NCBI GenBank assembly: GCA_965284645.1
Contig: OZ260106.1
Coordinates: 806,001 to 870,000, forward strand
Direction: 5' to 3'
DNA: 64,000 nucleotides
From: JAIBAJ01 sp965284645
GTDB lineage: Bacteria > Bacteroidota > Bacteroidia > JAIBAJ01
Part shown: positions 54,645-64,000 of the stretch, in pieces
Layout: each line of letters begins with the position of its first letter
Numbering within the stretch: the stretch's first letter is position 1
Position numbers and translations under genes: made by a program
The notes under the pieces: model-generated
What the model saw: the letters and a program-made list of their open reading frames with translations, nothing else
Databases searched by the model: none
Told to the model about the DNA's origin: nothing

Positions 54645-55898
54645 CTACACTTTATCCACCCTTACCACTTCAATTCGGTTATTCTTAACCTGTAAAGCTG
54701 TAAATTTAAACGGGGAGATCACAATCTCCTCGTTTTTTTCTGGTATACTTTCGTGTTCATGGGTAATAAATCCACCCAAAGTCGAGTAATCGTCTGATTC
54801 GGGTAGCCCCAATCCATATTCTTTATTGAGGTAATCGATTTCTAAACGTGCCGAAAACTCCCAAGTGTTTTCATCCATTACCTTTTCTACCATCTCGTCC
54901 ACATCATGCTCGTCGTCTATTTCACCAAAGATTTCTTCTACTACATCTTCAATCGTAATCATTCCCGAAGTTCCACCAAATTCATCCACAATTACAGCCA
55001 CACTGCGATGTTGTTGGGTAAATTGTAACAAGAGCTCTTGTGCAGGCATTGTTTCGGGCACATTGATTACTGGCAACAAAACCTCTCGCACATGGTTGGG
55101 CTTTTTGAACATTTCAAAGGAATGCACATAGCCTATGATATTATCGATCGTGTCGCGGTAAATCATAATTTTCGATAATCCAGTTTCAACAAACATTCCA
55201 ATCAATTCGTCCACAGGCGACATTACCTCAAGCGCCACAATCTCGGTCCGCGGAACCATGCATTCCCTCACTTTGATTTCGGAAAAACTTAAAGCATTCT
55301 GGAAAATTTCGATTTCATGTTCGATTTCTTGGTCTTCCCTAATGTTGGAGGTTGCCTCTCGGAGATAATTGTCTAAATCTACCCGTCCAAAACTAACATC
55401 TTCCTTAACGGTTTTCACCCTAAACAATCGTTTGAGTATGAAATCTGCCAAACTTGTTGTGAGAAAAACCACTGGATATAACACAATATAAGCCAAGGCC
55501 GAGGGTAAGGCAAAGGTCGACAACATCACACCCGGATTGATTCGGAACAAAGCCTTGGGCAAAAATTCCGCTGTAATCAAAATCAACATGGTCGACACAA
55601 GGGTCTGAAGCAGAATCACAACAAGGCCACTTTGAATAAACTGAGCCATAGGAGGCTCAAGCAGCAAGGCCATCATCATACCATAAACCACCAAAGAGAT
55701 ATTATTCCCCAACAACATGGTGGAAATGAATCGACTCGGATGCTTGTTGAAGAATGAAAAAATCTTAGCCCAGAACTTTCCTTGCTTGTTCTGAAGTTCA
55801 ATCTGAAATTTGTTCGCCGAAATAAAGGCAATCTCCATTCCTGAAAAGAAAGCCGACGAAACGAGGCAGATAAGAATAATTAGTAACGCTTGGTTCAA
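54645..55898 (-). CDS. CorC/CNNM family membrane transporter-like protein
   Basis: The 417-residue protein has a DUF21/CNNM transmembrane domain (about 1-190; SAFFSGMEIAFISANKFQIEL) and two CBS domains (about 200-325; MVPRTEIVALEVMSPVDELIGMF, DEFGGTSGMITIEDVVEEIFGEI). A C-terminal CorC_HlyC domain (about 340-417) completes it. These proteins are thought to move Mg2+ or Co2+ across the inner membrane. The only plausible start is a TTG at 55898, because the family begins right at this helix. It is convergent with the previous gene. Confidence 0.9.
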   Translation of the reverse strand: MNQALLIILICLVSSAFFSGMEIAFISANKFQIELQNKQGKFWAKIFSFFNKHPSRFISTMLLGNNISLVVYGMMMALLLEPPMAQFIQSGLVVILLQTLVSTMLILITAEFLPKALFRINPGVMLSTFALPSALAYIVLYPVVFLTTSLADFILKRLFRVKTVKEDVSFGRVDLDNYLREATSNIREDQEIEHEIEIFQNALSFSEIKVRECMVPRTEIVALEVMSPVDELIGMFVETGLSKIMIYRDTIDNIIGYVHSFEMFKKPNHVREVLLPVINVPETMPAQELLLQFTQQHRSVAVIVDEFGGTSGMITIEDVVEEIFGEIDDEHDVDEMVEKVMDENTWEFSARLEIDYLNKEYGLGLPESDDYSTLGGFITHEHESIPEKNEEIVISPFKFTALQVKNNRIEVVRVDKV

Positions 55899-56009
55899 AC
55901 CAAAGGGATTGAATCTGCAAAGAACGTAAAGAATTTCAAATAAACCTTGTTTTTCATTGTAGGTCTATGATTTACCAAATTTTAAAGCAATAATTCGTAA
56001 GAAATCCCC

Positions 56010-56017
56010 TACTTTTG
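56010..56017 (+). promoter_or_regulatory. Bacteroidota -7 element (TACTTTTG)
   Basis: This exact TAnnTTTG motif ends 7 bases before the ATG of the MORN-repeat gene, so transcription would start at or next to the start codon. Confidence 0.55.
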
Positions 56018-56024
56018 GCCTGTA

Positions 56025-57563
56025 ATGAACCTAAAAAGCTTCCTCTTTTTCCTTGGAGTATGCCTTACAACCATGTCGGGTGTCTTAGCCCAAACAGCGA
56101 AGGACAGTCTGGTGGTGTATTATTATCCCAACGGAAAGCCCTCTAGCCAAGGTCGCTTGGTCAATGGCAAACCCGATGGCTATTGGAAAACTTGGTACGA
56201 AAACGGAGCGCTCAAATCGGAAGGGAACAGGCTAAACTTCAAGCTCGACAGTCTCTGGAAATTCTATTCACCAGATAGCTTGCCAACCACCTTTATTACT
56301 TACAAAGAAGGGAAGAAAAATGGCATTCGCACCCTCTTCGATGCTGCCGGAAAAAAACAAGCAGAAGAAAGTTTTTTAGAGGATATAAAGCAAGGAGAAA
56401 CCCGAATTTACCATACCAATGGTGCACTCCGCCAGGCTATACAGTTTGTTGATGGCAAAGAGCAAGGCCTAAGCTATGAATATTCAAGCATTGGGGTGGT
56501 GCTGACCATCATCGAATACAAAAACGGTTATAAAATCAGAAATGAGAAGGTGAACCGAATCGACAAATTCGGACAACGACAAGGCATGCAGGTGGAGTTT
56601 TTCCCGAATGGCAAAATCGAAACCGAATGCAATTATGAAAATGACAAACGCAATGGTTATTTGAAAGTCTATGACGTGGAAGGAAATCTGCTTTCTACTA
56701 CCAAATACGTAGACGATATGCCTGTAATGGATGCACAGGAAACAGCCAAATTGGATATAAAAAGAGAATACTACGATAATGCCAAAGAAAAGTCGATTGG
56801 TAGCTATAAAAACGGAGTACCGGAAGGTGTTACTCGGTATTACGACGAATCAGGGAAAGTGGTATCGGCCAAACTTTTCAAAGACGGCTTGTTGTTGGGC
56901 GAAGGCGTGGTAGATGGTTTGGGGCTGAAGCAAGGAAAATGGAAAGAATTCCATGAAACAGGCGAATTACGAGCAGAAGGGACTTATGTGAATAATAAGC
57001 GTGTTGGTCCTTGGAAGTTTTATTTCAAAAACGGACAGGCCGAACAAAATGGAACCTATGCAGATGGAAAACCGGATGGAAAATGGACTTGGTATTTCCC
57101 TGGAGGAGCCCTTCGAAGAGAAGAAAATTACTACAAAGGATTGGAAGATGGCGAATCCATTGAATACAACGACAGCGGAAAAGTGGTAACAAAAGGTAGT
57201 TATATTGAAGGGGAAAAGGAAGGTCCTTGGGAATATGAAAATGGCGACTTTAAAGAGGTGGGAAGCTACAAGGCCGGCAGCCAAGAAGGAGAATGGAAGG
57301 CCTTTTACAATGATGGTAAACCTATGTATGAGGTGAAATACTTAGGAAATCGAATGACGGGAAAATACCTCAGTTATTGGCCCAATGGAAAAGTAAAGGA
57401 ATTTGGTAAATATACAGATGGAAACAAAGAAGGAGATTGGATTAGATATTCGGAAGATGGAACACAATACTTAGTTATTACGTTCAAAGATGGTTTGGAA
57501 GTCCGATACGAAGGAACTAAATCCGACGTAGAAACCGGTGCAGCAAACCCATCCACCGAATAA
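56025..57563 (+). CDS. Secreted MORN-repeat protein
   Basis: The 512-residue protein has a signal peptide (MNLKSFLFFLGVCLTTMSGVLAQ). About twenty MORN_2-type repeats follow, each with a G-x-W or G-x-Y core (GYWKTWYENGALKSEGN, GPWKFYFKNGQAEQNGTY, GKWTWYFPGGALRREENY). Such repeats form an elongated beta-meander used for binding in the envelope; the partner is unknown. It lies directly upstream of the histidine kinase gene, which begins with no gap, so the two are translationally linked and the MORN protein could be a periplasmic input for the kinase (inference). Confidence 0.85.
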   Translation: MNLKSFLFFLGVCLTTMSGVLAQTAKDSLVVYYYPNGKPSSQGRLVNGKPDGYWKTWYENGALKSEGNRLNFKLDSLWKFYSPDSLPTTFITYKEGKKNGIRTLFDAAGKKQAEESFLEDIKQGETRIYHTNGALRQAIQFVDGKEQGLSYEYSSIGVVLTIIEYKNGYKIRNEKVNRIDKFGQRQGMQVEFFPNGKIETECNYENDKRNGYLKVYDVEGNLLSTTKYVDDMPVMDAQETAKLDIKREYYDNAKEKSIGSYKNGVPEGVTRYYDESGKVVSAKLFKDGLLLGEGVVDGLGLKQGKWKEFHETGELRAEGTYVNNKRVGPWKFYFKNGQAEQNGTYADGKPDGKWTWYFPGGALRREENYYKGLEDGESIEYNDSGKVVTKGSYIEGEKEGPWEYENGDFKEVGSYKAGSQEGEWKAFYNDGKPMYEVKYLGNRMTGKYLSYWPNGKVKEFGKYTDGNKEGDWIRYSEDGTQYLVITFKDGLEVRYEGTKSDVETGAANPSTE

Positions 57564-60500
57564 ATGAGTATCAGCAAACAGATCCAAGAGTTTTTTCGCA
57601 AGGTTTACCTCAGCCGACTCATGAACGGTGAGCTTAATCTTGTTCGCTTTTATTTGCTCTGTGGCATCTTCATACCTATTGCGGGCTACTTCTCTATTTA
57701 TAATGGCAAGGTTTACCCTCTTCTCGCAATGGTGGGCTTTTCAGTTGCTTTTGCCACCTTGTTTTTTAGCTCTTTTCTATTCGAATATGTCCAAAAGAAC
57801 ATTAGCCGGTTTTTCTTGGGCCTGCTAACGCTGGTGCTCTTTTCGGCTATTGGTTCGGGCTATATCAATGGCTTTACGGTAGATTATACATTTGGATTAA
57901 TAATTGGCGCGGTAGTCATAACCTTGGTCATTATCCGACTTCGGCACCTAGCCTATTTTTCTACCTTGTTGAGTGTTCTCTTGCTTGTTTCGATTCTGCT
58001 TTCCGACAAGGTGGCAATTTCTAAGTCCTATATTTTCTTCTTCCTTTTCTTTTATACGCTCTTCGTTTTCTTTTTCTTAAGGCAACGTATCAAACTATTG
58101 ATGGATTTGGAAGACAATGAAAGGCTCTTGTCAAAAATTGTAGACACCTCCAATGATGCCATTTTTCTGCTGGATTTTGTAAGCCTTAAACCTATTCGCT
58201 ACAATGAAAGGGCCATTACTTTGTTTAATCTTAACCCCGAAGATTTAGCCGAAAACCTTTCACAAATCCTAATAAAGCAACCTTACAACACCCTCGAATA
58301 CCAAGTAATCTATGCCCAATTAAAGGAAAAGGGCACCTTCACAGCAGAGCGCGAATGTGTTTCAAAAGCTGGCCGCACTTTTTGGGCGCAATTGGTACTA
58401 AACATAATTCTTATCAAGCAAGAACGTGTTTTGCTGGTTAGGATTACGGATATTCAGGCAACCAAGCAAAAGGAAGAGAAACTGTTGAAGGATAAGTTCT
58501 TAGCGGAAAGCTATATTGATTTGACCGCAAGTATTATTGTTGTGCTCAACAAAGACAATTCCATCGCACTTCTAAATAAATTTGGCTGTGAATTGCTAGG
58601 GGTAAGGGAAGAGGAGATTTTGGGTAAGGATTACTTTGAACTATTTATTCCGAAAGAGCAAAGGGCCGATCTAAAAGCCATTCATCAAAGCAATGTCGCC
58701 CAAGGTACTATTATTGAAAAATATGAAAACGGAATTCAAACCATTACCGGCGAAATAAAAACCATTGCCTGGCGGAATTCATTGGTATACGATGAAAATG
58801 GAAATGTTACTGGTACGCTTTCAATTGGCATTGATTTAACCGAAGAAAGAAAACGTGAACAAAGGGTTAACTTAGTCGAATCAAGATTGCACAACCTGGT
58901 TTCTAGTCTGCCCAATGCGGTTTTTTATGAATCAGGTGGTGGTAGAGAGTATATTTCTGAAAACTTCCACAATCTATTGGGGTACCCTGCTCAAGAATTT
59001 ACCCAAAACAAAGGAAAGTACCAAGCGATAATCCATCCCGATGATGTAACAAGAGTAGAACTTGAATTAGCGAAATGGGAAAAAGAGCCCAACGACAGCA
59101 TACTTCGTTTGGAATACCGAACCCGTCATGCCAAAGGCCATTATTTATGGATTGAAGATTTAATAACAAAAATAAAAAAGGAGGGTCAAGAAGGCTACCA
59201 TGCTGGAATTCTTCTTGATATCAGCGAAAGAAAACAACTAGACCAAGAATTGAAGGAAAGCGAATCGAAATTCCGAATGCTTAGCTATTCAGCTCCCATC
59301 GGTATCTTTCAGCTTGACCAGTTCAGTGTTCCAATCTTTGCAAATAAGGCGGTTGAAGAGGTTTGTGGTTTGAAAATGGACGAAATGACCGATGATTCCA
59401 TTCGGGAATTAGTCCATCCTTCCGACCGAAACAAGGTGTTTTCTGAAAGCCAAACGGTGGCTCTCAAACAAAACGGTCTTGAACTTGAATTTAGAATTAT
59501 TGCCAAAGGATCTAACAAGGTAAAATGGGTCAAAGTATATTCCCAAGCCATCCGACGAGGCGATCTTTTCCTTGGATGGATTGGAACCATTGAAGATGTA
59601 ACCTCCCTAAAAACCTCCGCCCTCCGACTTCAGGAAAGTGAACAACGGTTTAGGCTTTTGTCTGAGGCCTCTAGCGAAGGGGTGTTCCTTAGCTTCGAAG
59701 ATATTATTATCGATTCCAATGAGCAATTTGTTAAAATGCTTGGATTCGAAAGAAAAGATGATGTCCTAGGGCTTAAATTTATAAACTTCGTTGAAGAAAG
59801 CTCCGTTGCTTTGGTGAAGGAAAACCAGACTCGGAAATTTAACCAAACCTACATGATTAAAATGGTAGGTGCCAATGGTGCGATTTTTTCTGTTGAATTG
59901 AAAGAAGAAATTGTTCCCTATTATGGTCGCCCCGTTCGAATTTCTGTTCTCAACGATGTTACCGAACGCAAGCAGTTTGAAGCCGATCTAAAACAAAGCA
60001 ACGACCGCTACCGAAACCTCATCGATTACCTGCCTCTCGGCTTGTTTCTCATTAATTCAGAAGACCAAATCACTTTTGCCAACCAAAGTGCTGAACGAAT
60101 TCTTGGCCAAAACCAGGATTTATTGGTAGGATTGAACATATATAAGCTCCTTCCAGCCGATTACCGAACCGATTTGGCCATTTTCTTGAAAGAAATTCGT
60201 GAAAAGGCCAAGGCCGTTAGTCTCGAGACCAAACTGCTAAAACAAGGAGCCGAACGCCTGATCGAAGTTGAAATATCAGCACGGCTGGTTCAGGAAGGAA
60301 AGGAAACATTCGTTCAGTTAGGTTTCCAAGACATCTCCGTAAGAAAAGCCTTATCTCGTGAACAAATGCGGGCCCAAATTGCGGAAGAAACAAATTTACA
60401 GCTGCAACATGAGATTGCTGAAAGACAAAAGGTTGAAACCCGACTGCTTTCCGAACAAGAGTATAAAAAATCCCTGATTGAATCCTCTCTCGACATGATT

Positions 60501-61826
60501 GTGTCAACCGATTTGGACTATAATATCGTGGAATTCAATCCAGCCGCTAGCTATACCTTCGGATACAAACAGGAAGAAATTCAAGGATTGGAAATTTCAA
60601 CCTTGTTCACCAACAAAAAAAGCTACGAAGAATGGAACGAAACCATGCAAGAGTTCGGCCAGTTTGTGGGGGAGTTAAGCCTAAGAAAAAAGGATGGCCG
60701 TATCTTGGATGTGTATCTCACCTCTTCCAAAATTGTGGTGGATGGCAAGGTAGTTGGATTAATGGGTGTTATCCGGGATGTAACCGAACAAAAGAAACGT
60801 CAGGATGAACTACGTGAAAGCGAAGAACGGTTTAGGGTAATCTATAACCAAGCCTTTATCGGTATTGCTCGTATTGCCAAAACGGGAAGGTTTATTCTGG
60901 TTAACAAACGTGTCACCAATATTTTAGGCTATAGCCCCGAAGAATTGAACAAAAAGCTCTTCTTTGAGTTGCTCCATCCAAATGATCTACATACTGTATT
61001 GGCCAAATGGGATTTACTTTCAACCGGACAAATCGACAACTTTGAAGCCGAACAACGTTATATCCATAAAACTGGAGCCGAACTTTATGTGAAGGTGTCG
61101 GTTTCTTTGGTAAGAGATGGCAAGGGAAACCCCCAATACTTCATTGCCTCATATGAAGATATTACCGAACGAAAAGCCGCTGAAATGCAAATTCAGGATT
61201 CATTAAAAGAAAAGGAAATTCTGATCAAAGAAATTCACCACCGGGTTAAAAACAATATGCAGGTTATTTCCAGTATCCTAAATCTTCAAACCCTATATAT
61301 AGACGACGAAAGAACCATTGAAATGCTGAAGGAAAGCCAAAACCGCATCAAATCGATGTCCTATATCCATGAATCCCTTTACCAAAGCCGAAACCTTTCC
61401 CATTTCAATTTCACCGATTACATACGCAACCTAGTCTCCAACCTCGGACAAAGCTATAATCTCTTCAAAGAAAGTGTAGAAATATACTATGAACTGGATC
61501 AGGTTTCCCTTGGATTGGATACCGCAATTCCTCTCGGATTGGTTATTAATGAATTGGTGACCAACTCGTTTAAATATGCTTTTGTTGAAACTGGAACAGG
61601 AAAATTGGAGGTGATTTTAAAATCCCATGGAAATGGAAATTATTCTTTGGTCATTGCGGATAATGGAAAAGGCTTCCCTGCCCAAATCGATTTTAGGGCC
61701 ACCGAATCGCTAGGATTGCAGTTGGTAACGACTTTGGTGCAACAAATTCAAGGTAAAATTGAACTAGATAATCAAAAAGGGGCTATCTTTACCATCCTTT
61801 TTAAAGAAAATCAACCCGAAAATTAA
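57564..61826 (+). CDS. Multi-PAS sensor histidine kinase (HisKA_2 type)
   Basis: The 1420-residue protein starts with about six transmembrane helices (20-170), then eight PAS domains at roughly 185-300, 313-429, 442-553, 566-682, 690-802, 811-925, 965-1075 and 1085-1200. The kinase core follows: H-box EIHHRVKNNMQVISSIL with phosphoacceptor His at about 1225, N-box NELVTNSFKYAF (about 1328) and G-box DNGKGFP (about 1365). This HisKA_2/HATPase group pairs with LytTR response regulators, here encoded 6 bp downstream. The number of PAS domains is high. The start codon follows the MORN stop directly (TAAATG). Confidence 0.93.
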   Translation: MSISKQIQEFFRKVYLSRLMNGELNLVRFYLLCGIFIPIAGYFSIYNGKVYPLLAMVGFSVAFATLFFSSFLFEYVQKNISRFFLGLLTLVLFSAIGSGYINGFTVDYTFGLIIGAVVITLVIIRLRHLAYFSTLLSVLLLVSILLSDKVAISKSYIFFFLFFYTLFVFFFLRQRIKLLMDLEDNERLLSKIVDTSNDAIFLLDFVSLKPIRYNERAITLFNLNPEDLAENLSQILIKQPYNTLEYQVIYAQLKEKGTFTAERECVSKAGRTFWAQLVLNIILIKQERVLLVRITDIQATKQKEEKLLKDKFLAESYIDLTASIIVVLNKDNSIALLNKFGCELLGVREEEILGKDYFELFIPKEQRADLKAIHQSNVAQGTIIEKYENGIQTITGEIKTIAWRNSLVYDENGNVTGTLSIGIDLTEERKREQRVNLVESRLHNLVSSLPNAVFYESGGGREYISENFHNLLGYPAQEFTQNKGKYQAIIHPDDVTRVELELAKWEKEPNDSILRLEYRTRHAKGHYLWIEDLITKIKKEGQEGYHAGILLDISERKQLDQELKESESKFRMLSYSAPIGIFQLDQFSVPIFANKAVEEVCGLKMDEMTDDSIRELVHPSDRNKVFSESQTVALKQNGLELEFRIIAKGSNKVKWVKVYSQAIRRGDLFLGWIGTIEDVTSLKTSALRLQESEQRFRLLSEASSEGVFLSFEDIIIDSNEQFVKMLGFERKDDVLGLKFINFVEESSVALVKENQTRKFNQTYMIKMVGANGAIFSVELKEEIVPYYGRPVRISVLNDVTERKQFEADLKQSNDRYRNLIDYLPLGLFLINSEDQITFANQSAERILGQNQDLLVGLNIYKLLPADYRTDLAIFLKEIREKAKAVSLETKLLKQGAERLIEVEISARLVQEGKETFVQLGFQDISVRKALSREQMRAQIAEETNLQLQHEIAERQKVETRLLSEQEYKKSLIESSLDMIVSTDLDYNIVEFNPAASYTFGYKQEEIQGLEISTLFTNKKSYEEWNETMQEFGQFVGELSLRKKDGRILDVYLTSSKIVVDGKVVGLMGVIRDVTEQKKRQDELRESEERFRVIYNQAFIGIARIAKTGRFILVNKRVTNILGYSPEELNKKLFFELLHPNDLHTVLAKWDLLSTGQIDNFEAEQRYIHKTGAELYVKVSVSLVRDGKGNPQYFIASYEDITERKAAEMQIQDSLKEKEILIKEIHHRVKNNMQVISSILNLQTLYIDDERTIEMLKESQNRIKSMSYIHESLYQSRNLSHFNFTDYIRNLVSNLGQSYNLFKESVEIYYELDQVSLGLDTAIPLGLVINELVTNSFKYAFVETGTGKLEVILKSHGNGNYSLVIADNGKGFPAQIDFRATESLGLQLVTTLVQQIQGKIELDNQKGAIFTILFKENQPEN

Positions 61827-61832
61827 AAATTC

Positions 61833-62591
61833 ATGTCAAAAACCAACATACTTGTCGTAGAAGATGAGGGAATCGTAGCAAAAGACATCCAAAACAGCTT
61901 AAAGAAACTAGGGTATCATGTTCCCTTGGTTGTATCAACTGGAGAGGATGCTGTACAGGCTGTGGAAGAGTCAAATCCTGATTTAGTGTTGATGGATATC
62001 ATGCTAAAAGGATCATTAAGCGGAATCGATGCTGCCAATGTTATTAAGGATCGCTACGATATTCCAGTCGTGTTTTTGACTGCCTATGCCGACGAAAGCA
62101 CATTGGCCAAGGCGAAAATTTCTGAACCATATGGCTATATTATTAAGCCGTTTAAAGAAATCGACCTGCATACGACCATCGAAATGGCCCTGTACAAACA
62201 TGGCAAAGAGATGGAAATTAAAAAAGAACGTGACCTATATTCGGCTATCATTACCGACAAGGCCGCTCACGATGCCGTTTTCGTTCGTTCCCATAGCCGC
62301 TTGGTTAGGGTTAGCACAAAAGACATCTCCCATGTTGAAGCGCTGAAAGACTACGTTATTCTGCATACAGCTACTACCAAATACACCGTACACAGCACCA
62401 TGAAAGACATCCAACGGGCCTTGTCTGGTTCGGATTTCTTGCGCATCCACCGCTCCTTTATAGTACGTGTCGAAAAAATAATTGCCATCGAACAACCCAA
62501 TATCATTATCGAAGCTGGCGACAAAAAAATCACCATCCCCATCGGTGGCTCCTATAAAGATGATCTTATGGGCCGCTTGACCTTTGTTTAA
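61833..62591 (+). CDS. LytTR response regulator
   Basis: The 252-residue protein has a CheY-like receiver domain with phospho-acceptor Asp55 (VLMDIMLKG), acidic pocket Glu10-Asp11 and Lys at the end of IIKPFKE. A linker leads to a C-terminal LytTR DNA-binding domain (about 150-252; VRVSTKDISHVEALKDYVILHT; FLRIHRSFIVRVEKI). It is the evident partner of the histidine kinase just upstream. LytTR regulators bind imperfect direct repeats; no target site was identified here. Repeat block D4 starts right after the stop codon. Confidence 0.95.
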   Translation: MSKTNILVVEDEGIVAKDIQNSLKKLGYHVPLVVSTGEDAVQAVEESNPDLVLMDIMLKGSLSGIDAANVIKDRYDIPVVFLTAYADESTLAKAKISEPYGYIIKPFKEIDLHTTIEMALYKHGKEMEIKKERDLYSAIITDKAAHDAVFVRSHSRLVRVSTKDISHVEALKDYVILHTATTKYTVHSTMKDIQRALSGSDFLRIHRSFIVRVEKIIAIEQPNIIIEAGDKKITIPIGGSYKDDLMGRLTFV

Positions 62592-62592
62592 G

Positions 62593-64000
62593 TAATAGGG
62601 GTTAGCGAATAGCGAATGGCGAATTGGGGGGAGAGGGGTTAAAGGTTAATTGTTATTTGTTAATAGGGGTTGGCGAATGGAGAATAGGGGGGAAAGGGGT
62701 TAAAGGTTAATTGTTATTTGTTAATAGGGGTTAGCGAATGGCGAATAGGGGGGAGAGGGGTTAAAGGTTAATTGTTATTTGTTAATAGGGGTTGGCGAAT
62801 GGAGAATTGGGGGGAAAGGGGTTAATAGTTAATGGTTAAATGTTCATAGGACCTAGACGAAGTTCTGCGTTCGAATAATAGCGAATGGCGATTAGCGAAA
62901 AGCGAATAGGGGGCTTCCGCGTTCTAAATTTTCCGTCAGGAAAAAAACCAGTGAAAATCAGTTCAATCTGTGTCTTCAGTGTACCAACCCTTCTGCGAAA
63001 ATCATAATAATCATAAAATTCTGCGGTCCAATAAATCAGTGTTCTCCCGTTCAATCTGTGTCCTCAGTGTACCATCCCCTTCTGCGAAAATCATAATGAT
63101 CATAAAATTCAGCGTTCTAATAAAAGCGAAAAGCGAATGGCGATTAGCGAATAGGGGGGAAGGGGTTAAATGTTAATGGTTATTGGGGGAATAGGGGAGA
63201 ATAACATTTTCCGCCAGGAAAAAAACCAGTGAAAATCAGTTCAATCTGTGTCCTCTGTGTACCATCCCCTCTGCGTAAATCTTAATGATCATAAAATTCA
63301 GCGTTCCAATAAATCAGTGTTCCACCGTTCAATCTGTGTCCTCTGTGTACCATCCCCTCCGCGAAAATCATAATGATCATAAAATTCAGCGTTCGAATAA
63401 ATCTGCGTTCCTCCGTTCAATCTGTTTCCTCTGTGTACCATCCCTTCTGGGAAAATCATAATAATCATAAAATTCTGCGGTCCAATAAATCAGTGTTCTC
63501 CCGTTCAATCTGTGTCCTCAGTGTACCATCCCTTCTGCGAAAATCATAATAATCATAAAATTCTGCGTTCGAATAAAAGCGAAAAGCGAATGGCGATTAG
63601 CGAATAGGGGGGAAGAAAGTTAAATGTTAATGGTTAAATGTTATTGGTACGTAGACGAAGTTCAGTGTTCGAATAATAGCAATTGGAGAATAGGGAAAAG
63701 CGTTAATGGTTCTTGGGTGAATCCAGTATATTACATTTTCCGCAAGGAAAAGATCAGTGAAAATCATTTTCGAATTACAGCGAATGGCGATTAGCGATTA
63801 GGGGGCTTCCGTGTTCCAACTTTTTCCGCCAGGAAAAAAATCAGTGTTCTCCCGTTCAATCTGTGTCCTCAGTGTACCATCCCCTCTGCGTAAATCTTAA
63901 TGATCATAAAATTCTGCGTTCCAATAAAAGCGAATGGCGATTAGCGAAAAGCGAATAGGGGGCTTCCGCGTTCTAAATTTTCCGCCAGGAAAAAACCAGT
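62593..64000. repeat. Mosaic repeat block D4
   Basis: This block extends past the window edge. The first part is a minisatellite with TAATAGGGG landmarks at 62593, 62661, 62722 and 62783 (unit about 61-68 bp, with GGTTAATTGTTATTTG). The rest uses the D1 words in D1 orientation: GCGAATGGCGATTAGCG, TTTTCCGCCAGGAAAA, GTGTCCTCAGTGTACCATCC, AATAATCATAAAATTCTGCG and ATTTAACC complements. No gene is visible. Confidence 0.88.

Overview
The window is chromosomal DNA from a member of the Bacteroidota. Evidence for this includes C-terminal type IX secretion (T9SS) sorting domains on secreted proteins, PorE-like and PorT-like envelope proteins, DUF1573 and DUF5686 proteins, a membrane-anchored 7TMR-DISM/AraC regulator, and promoters of the TAnnTTTG -7 type that sit very close to start codons. 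I cannot name the genus. The genes are mostly housekeeping and envelope genes. About 10 kb is unusual intergenic DNA packed with several unrelated repeat families, and this is the most interesting part of the window.

Layout. 0.4-3.5 kb: an HNH nuclease next to a PD-(D/E)XK nuclease/DUF2075 helicase, a possible defence pair. 3.9-6.8 kb: secreted PhoD-like phosphatase and RluF-type pseudouridine synthase. 6.95-8.4 kb: a 173-bp tandem array. 8.6-15.6 kb: SDR epimerase, DISM/AraC regulator, T9SS cargo protein, lipoprotein, beta-barrel protein, aquaporin. 16-22.8 kb: minus-strand block of methyltransferase, mnmG (flanked by two parS-like palindromes), hflX, SirB2-cytochrome c and nadA. 22.85-23.35 kb: a cluster of DnaA boxes beside a very AT-rich tract, my candidate for oriC. 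23.7-31 kb: lipid A-type acyltransferase, hemA, lipoprotein, bifunctional nuclease, ftsQ, ftsA and a PaaK-like ligase. 31.0-32.6 kb: a composite inverted-repeat element around a wrecked REP-associated (RAYT) transposase. 32.7-39.8 kb: PorT-like barrel, nadE, Kazal-like secreted protein, miaB and a sigma-54 activator, with 1.2 and 2 kb repeat blocks after the third and fifth. 41.8-47.5 kb: DUF1573 protein, deacetylase, lipoprotein, M28 peptidase, TPR protein, prfA, GNAT. 47.5-57.6 kb: DUF5686 protein, PorE-like protein, unknown secreted protein, CorC/CNNM transporter and MORN protein. 57.6-62.6 kb: an eight-PAS histidine kinase with its LytTR response regulator. 62.6 kb to the end: another repeat block.

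The strongest candidate for something undescribed is a family of eight dispersed elements of about 160 bp that begin GGCGGG(T/C)CCC. Their first stem differs in sequence in each copy, yet in six copies both arms change together so that pairing is kept. Several copies sit just after a stop codon in the gene's own orientation, and four of the eight form two outward-facing inverted pairs. This looks like a structured RNA, or a hairpin-based mobile element, under selection for shape. All repeat, origin and motif statements come from reading the sequence by eye; no database was searched.
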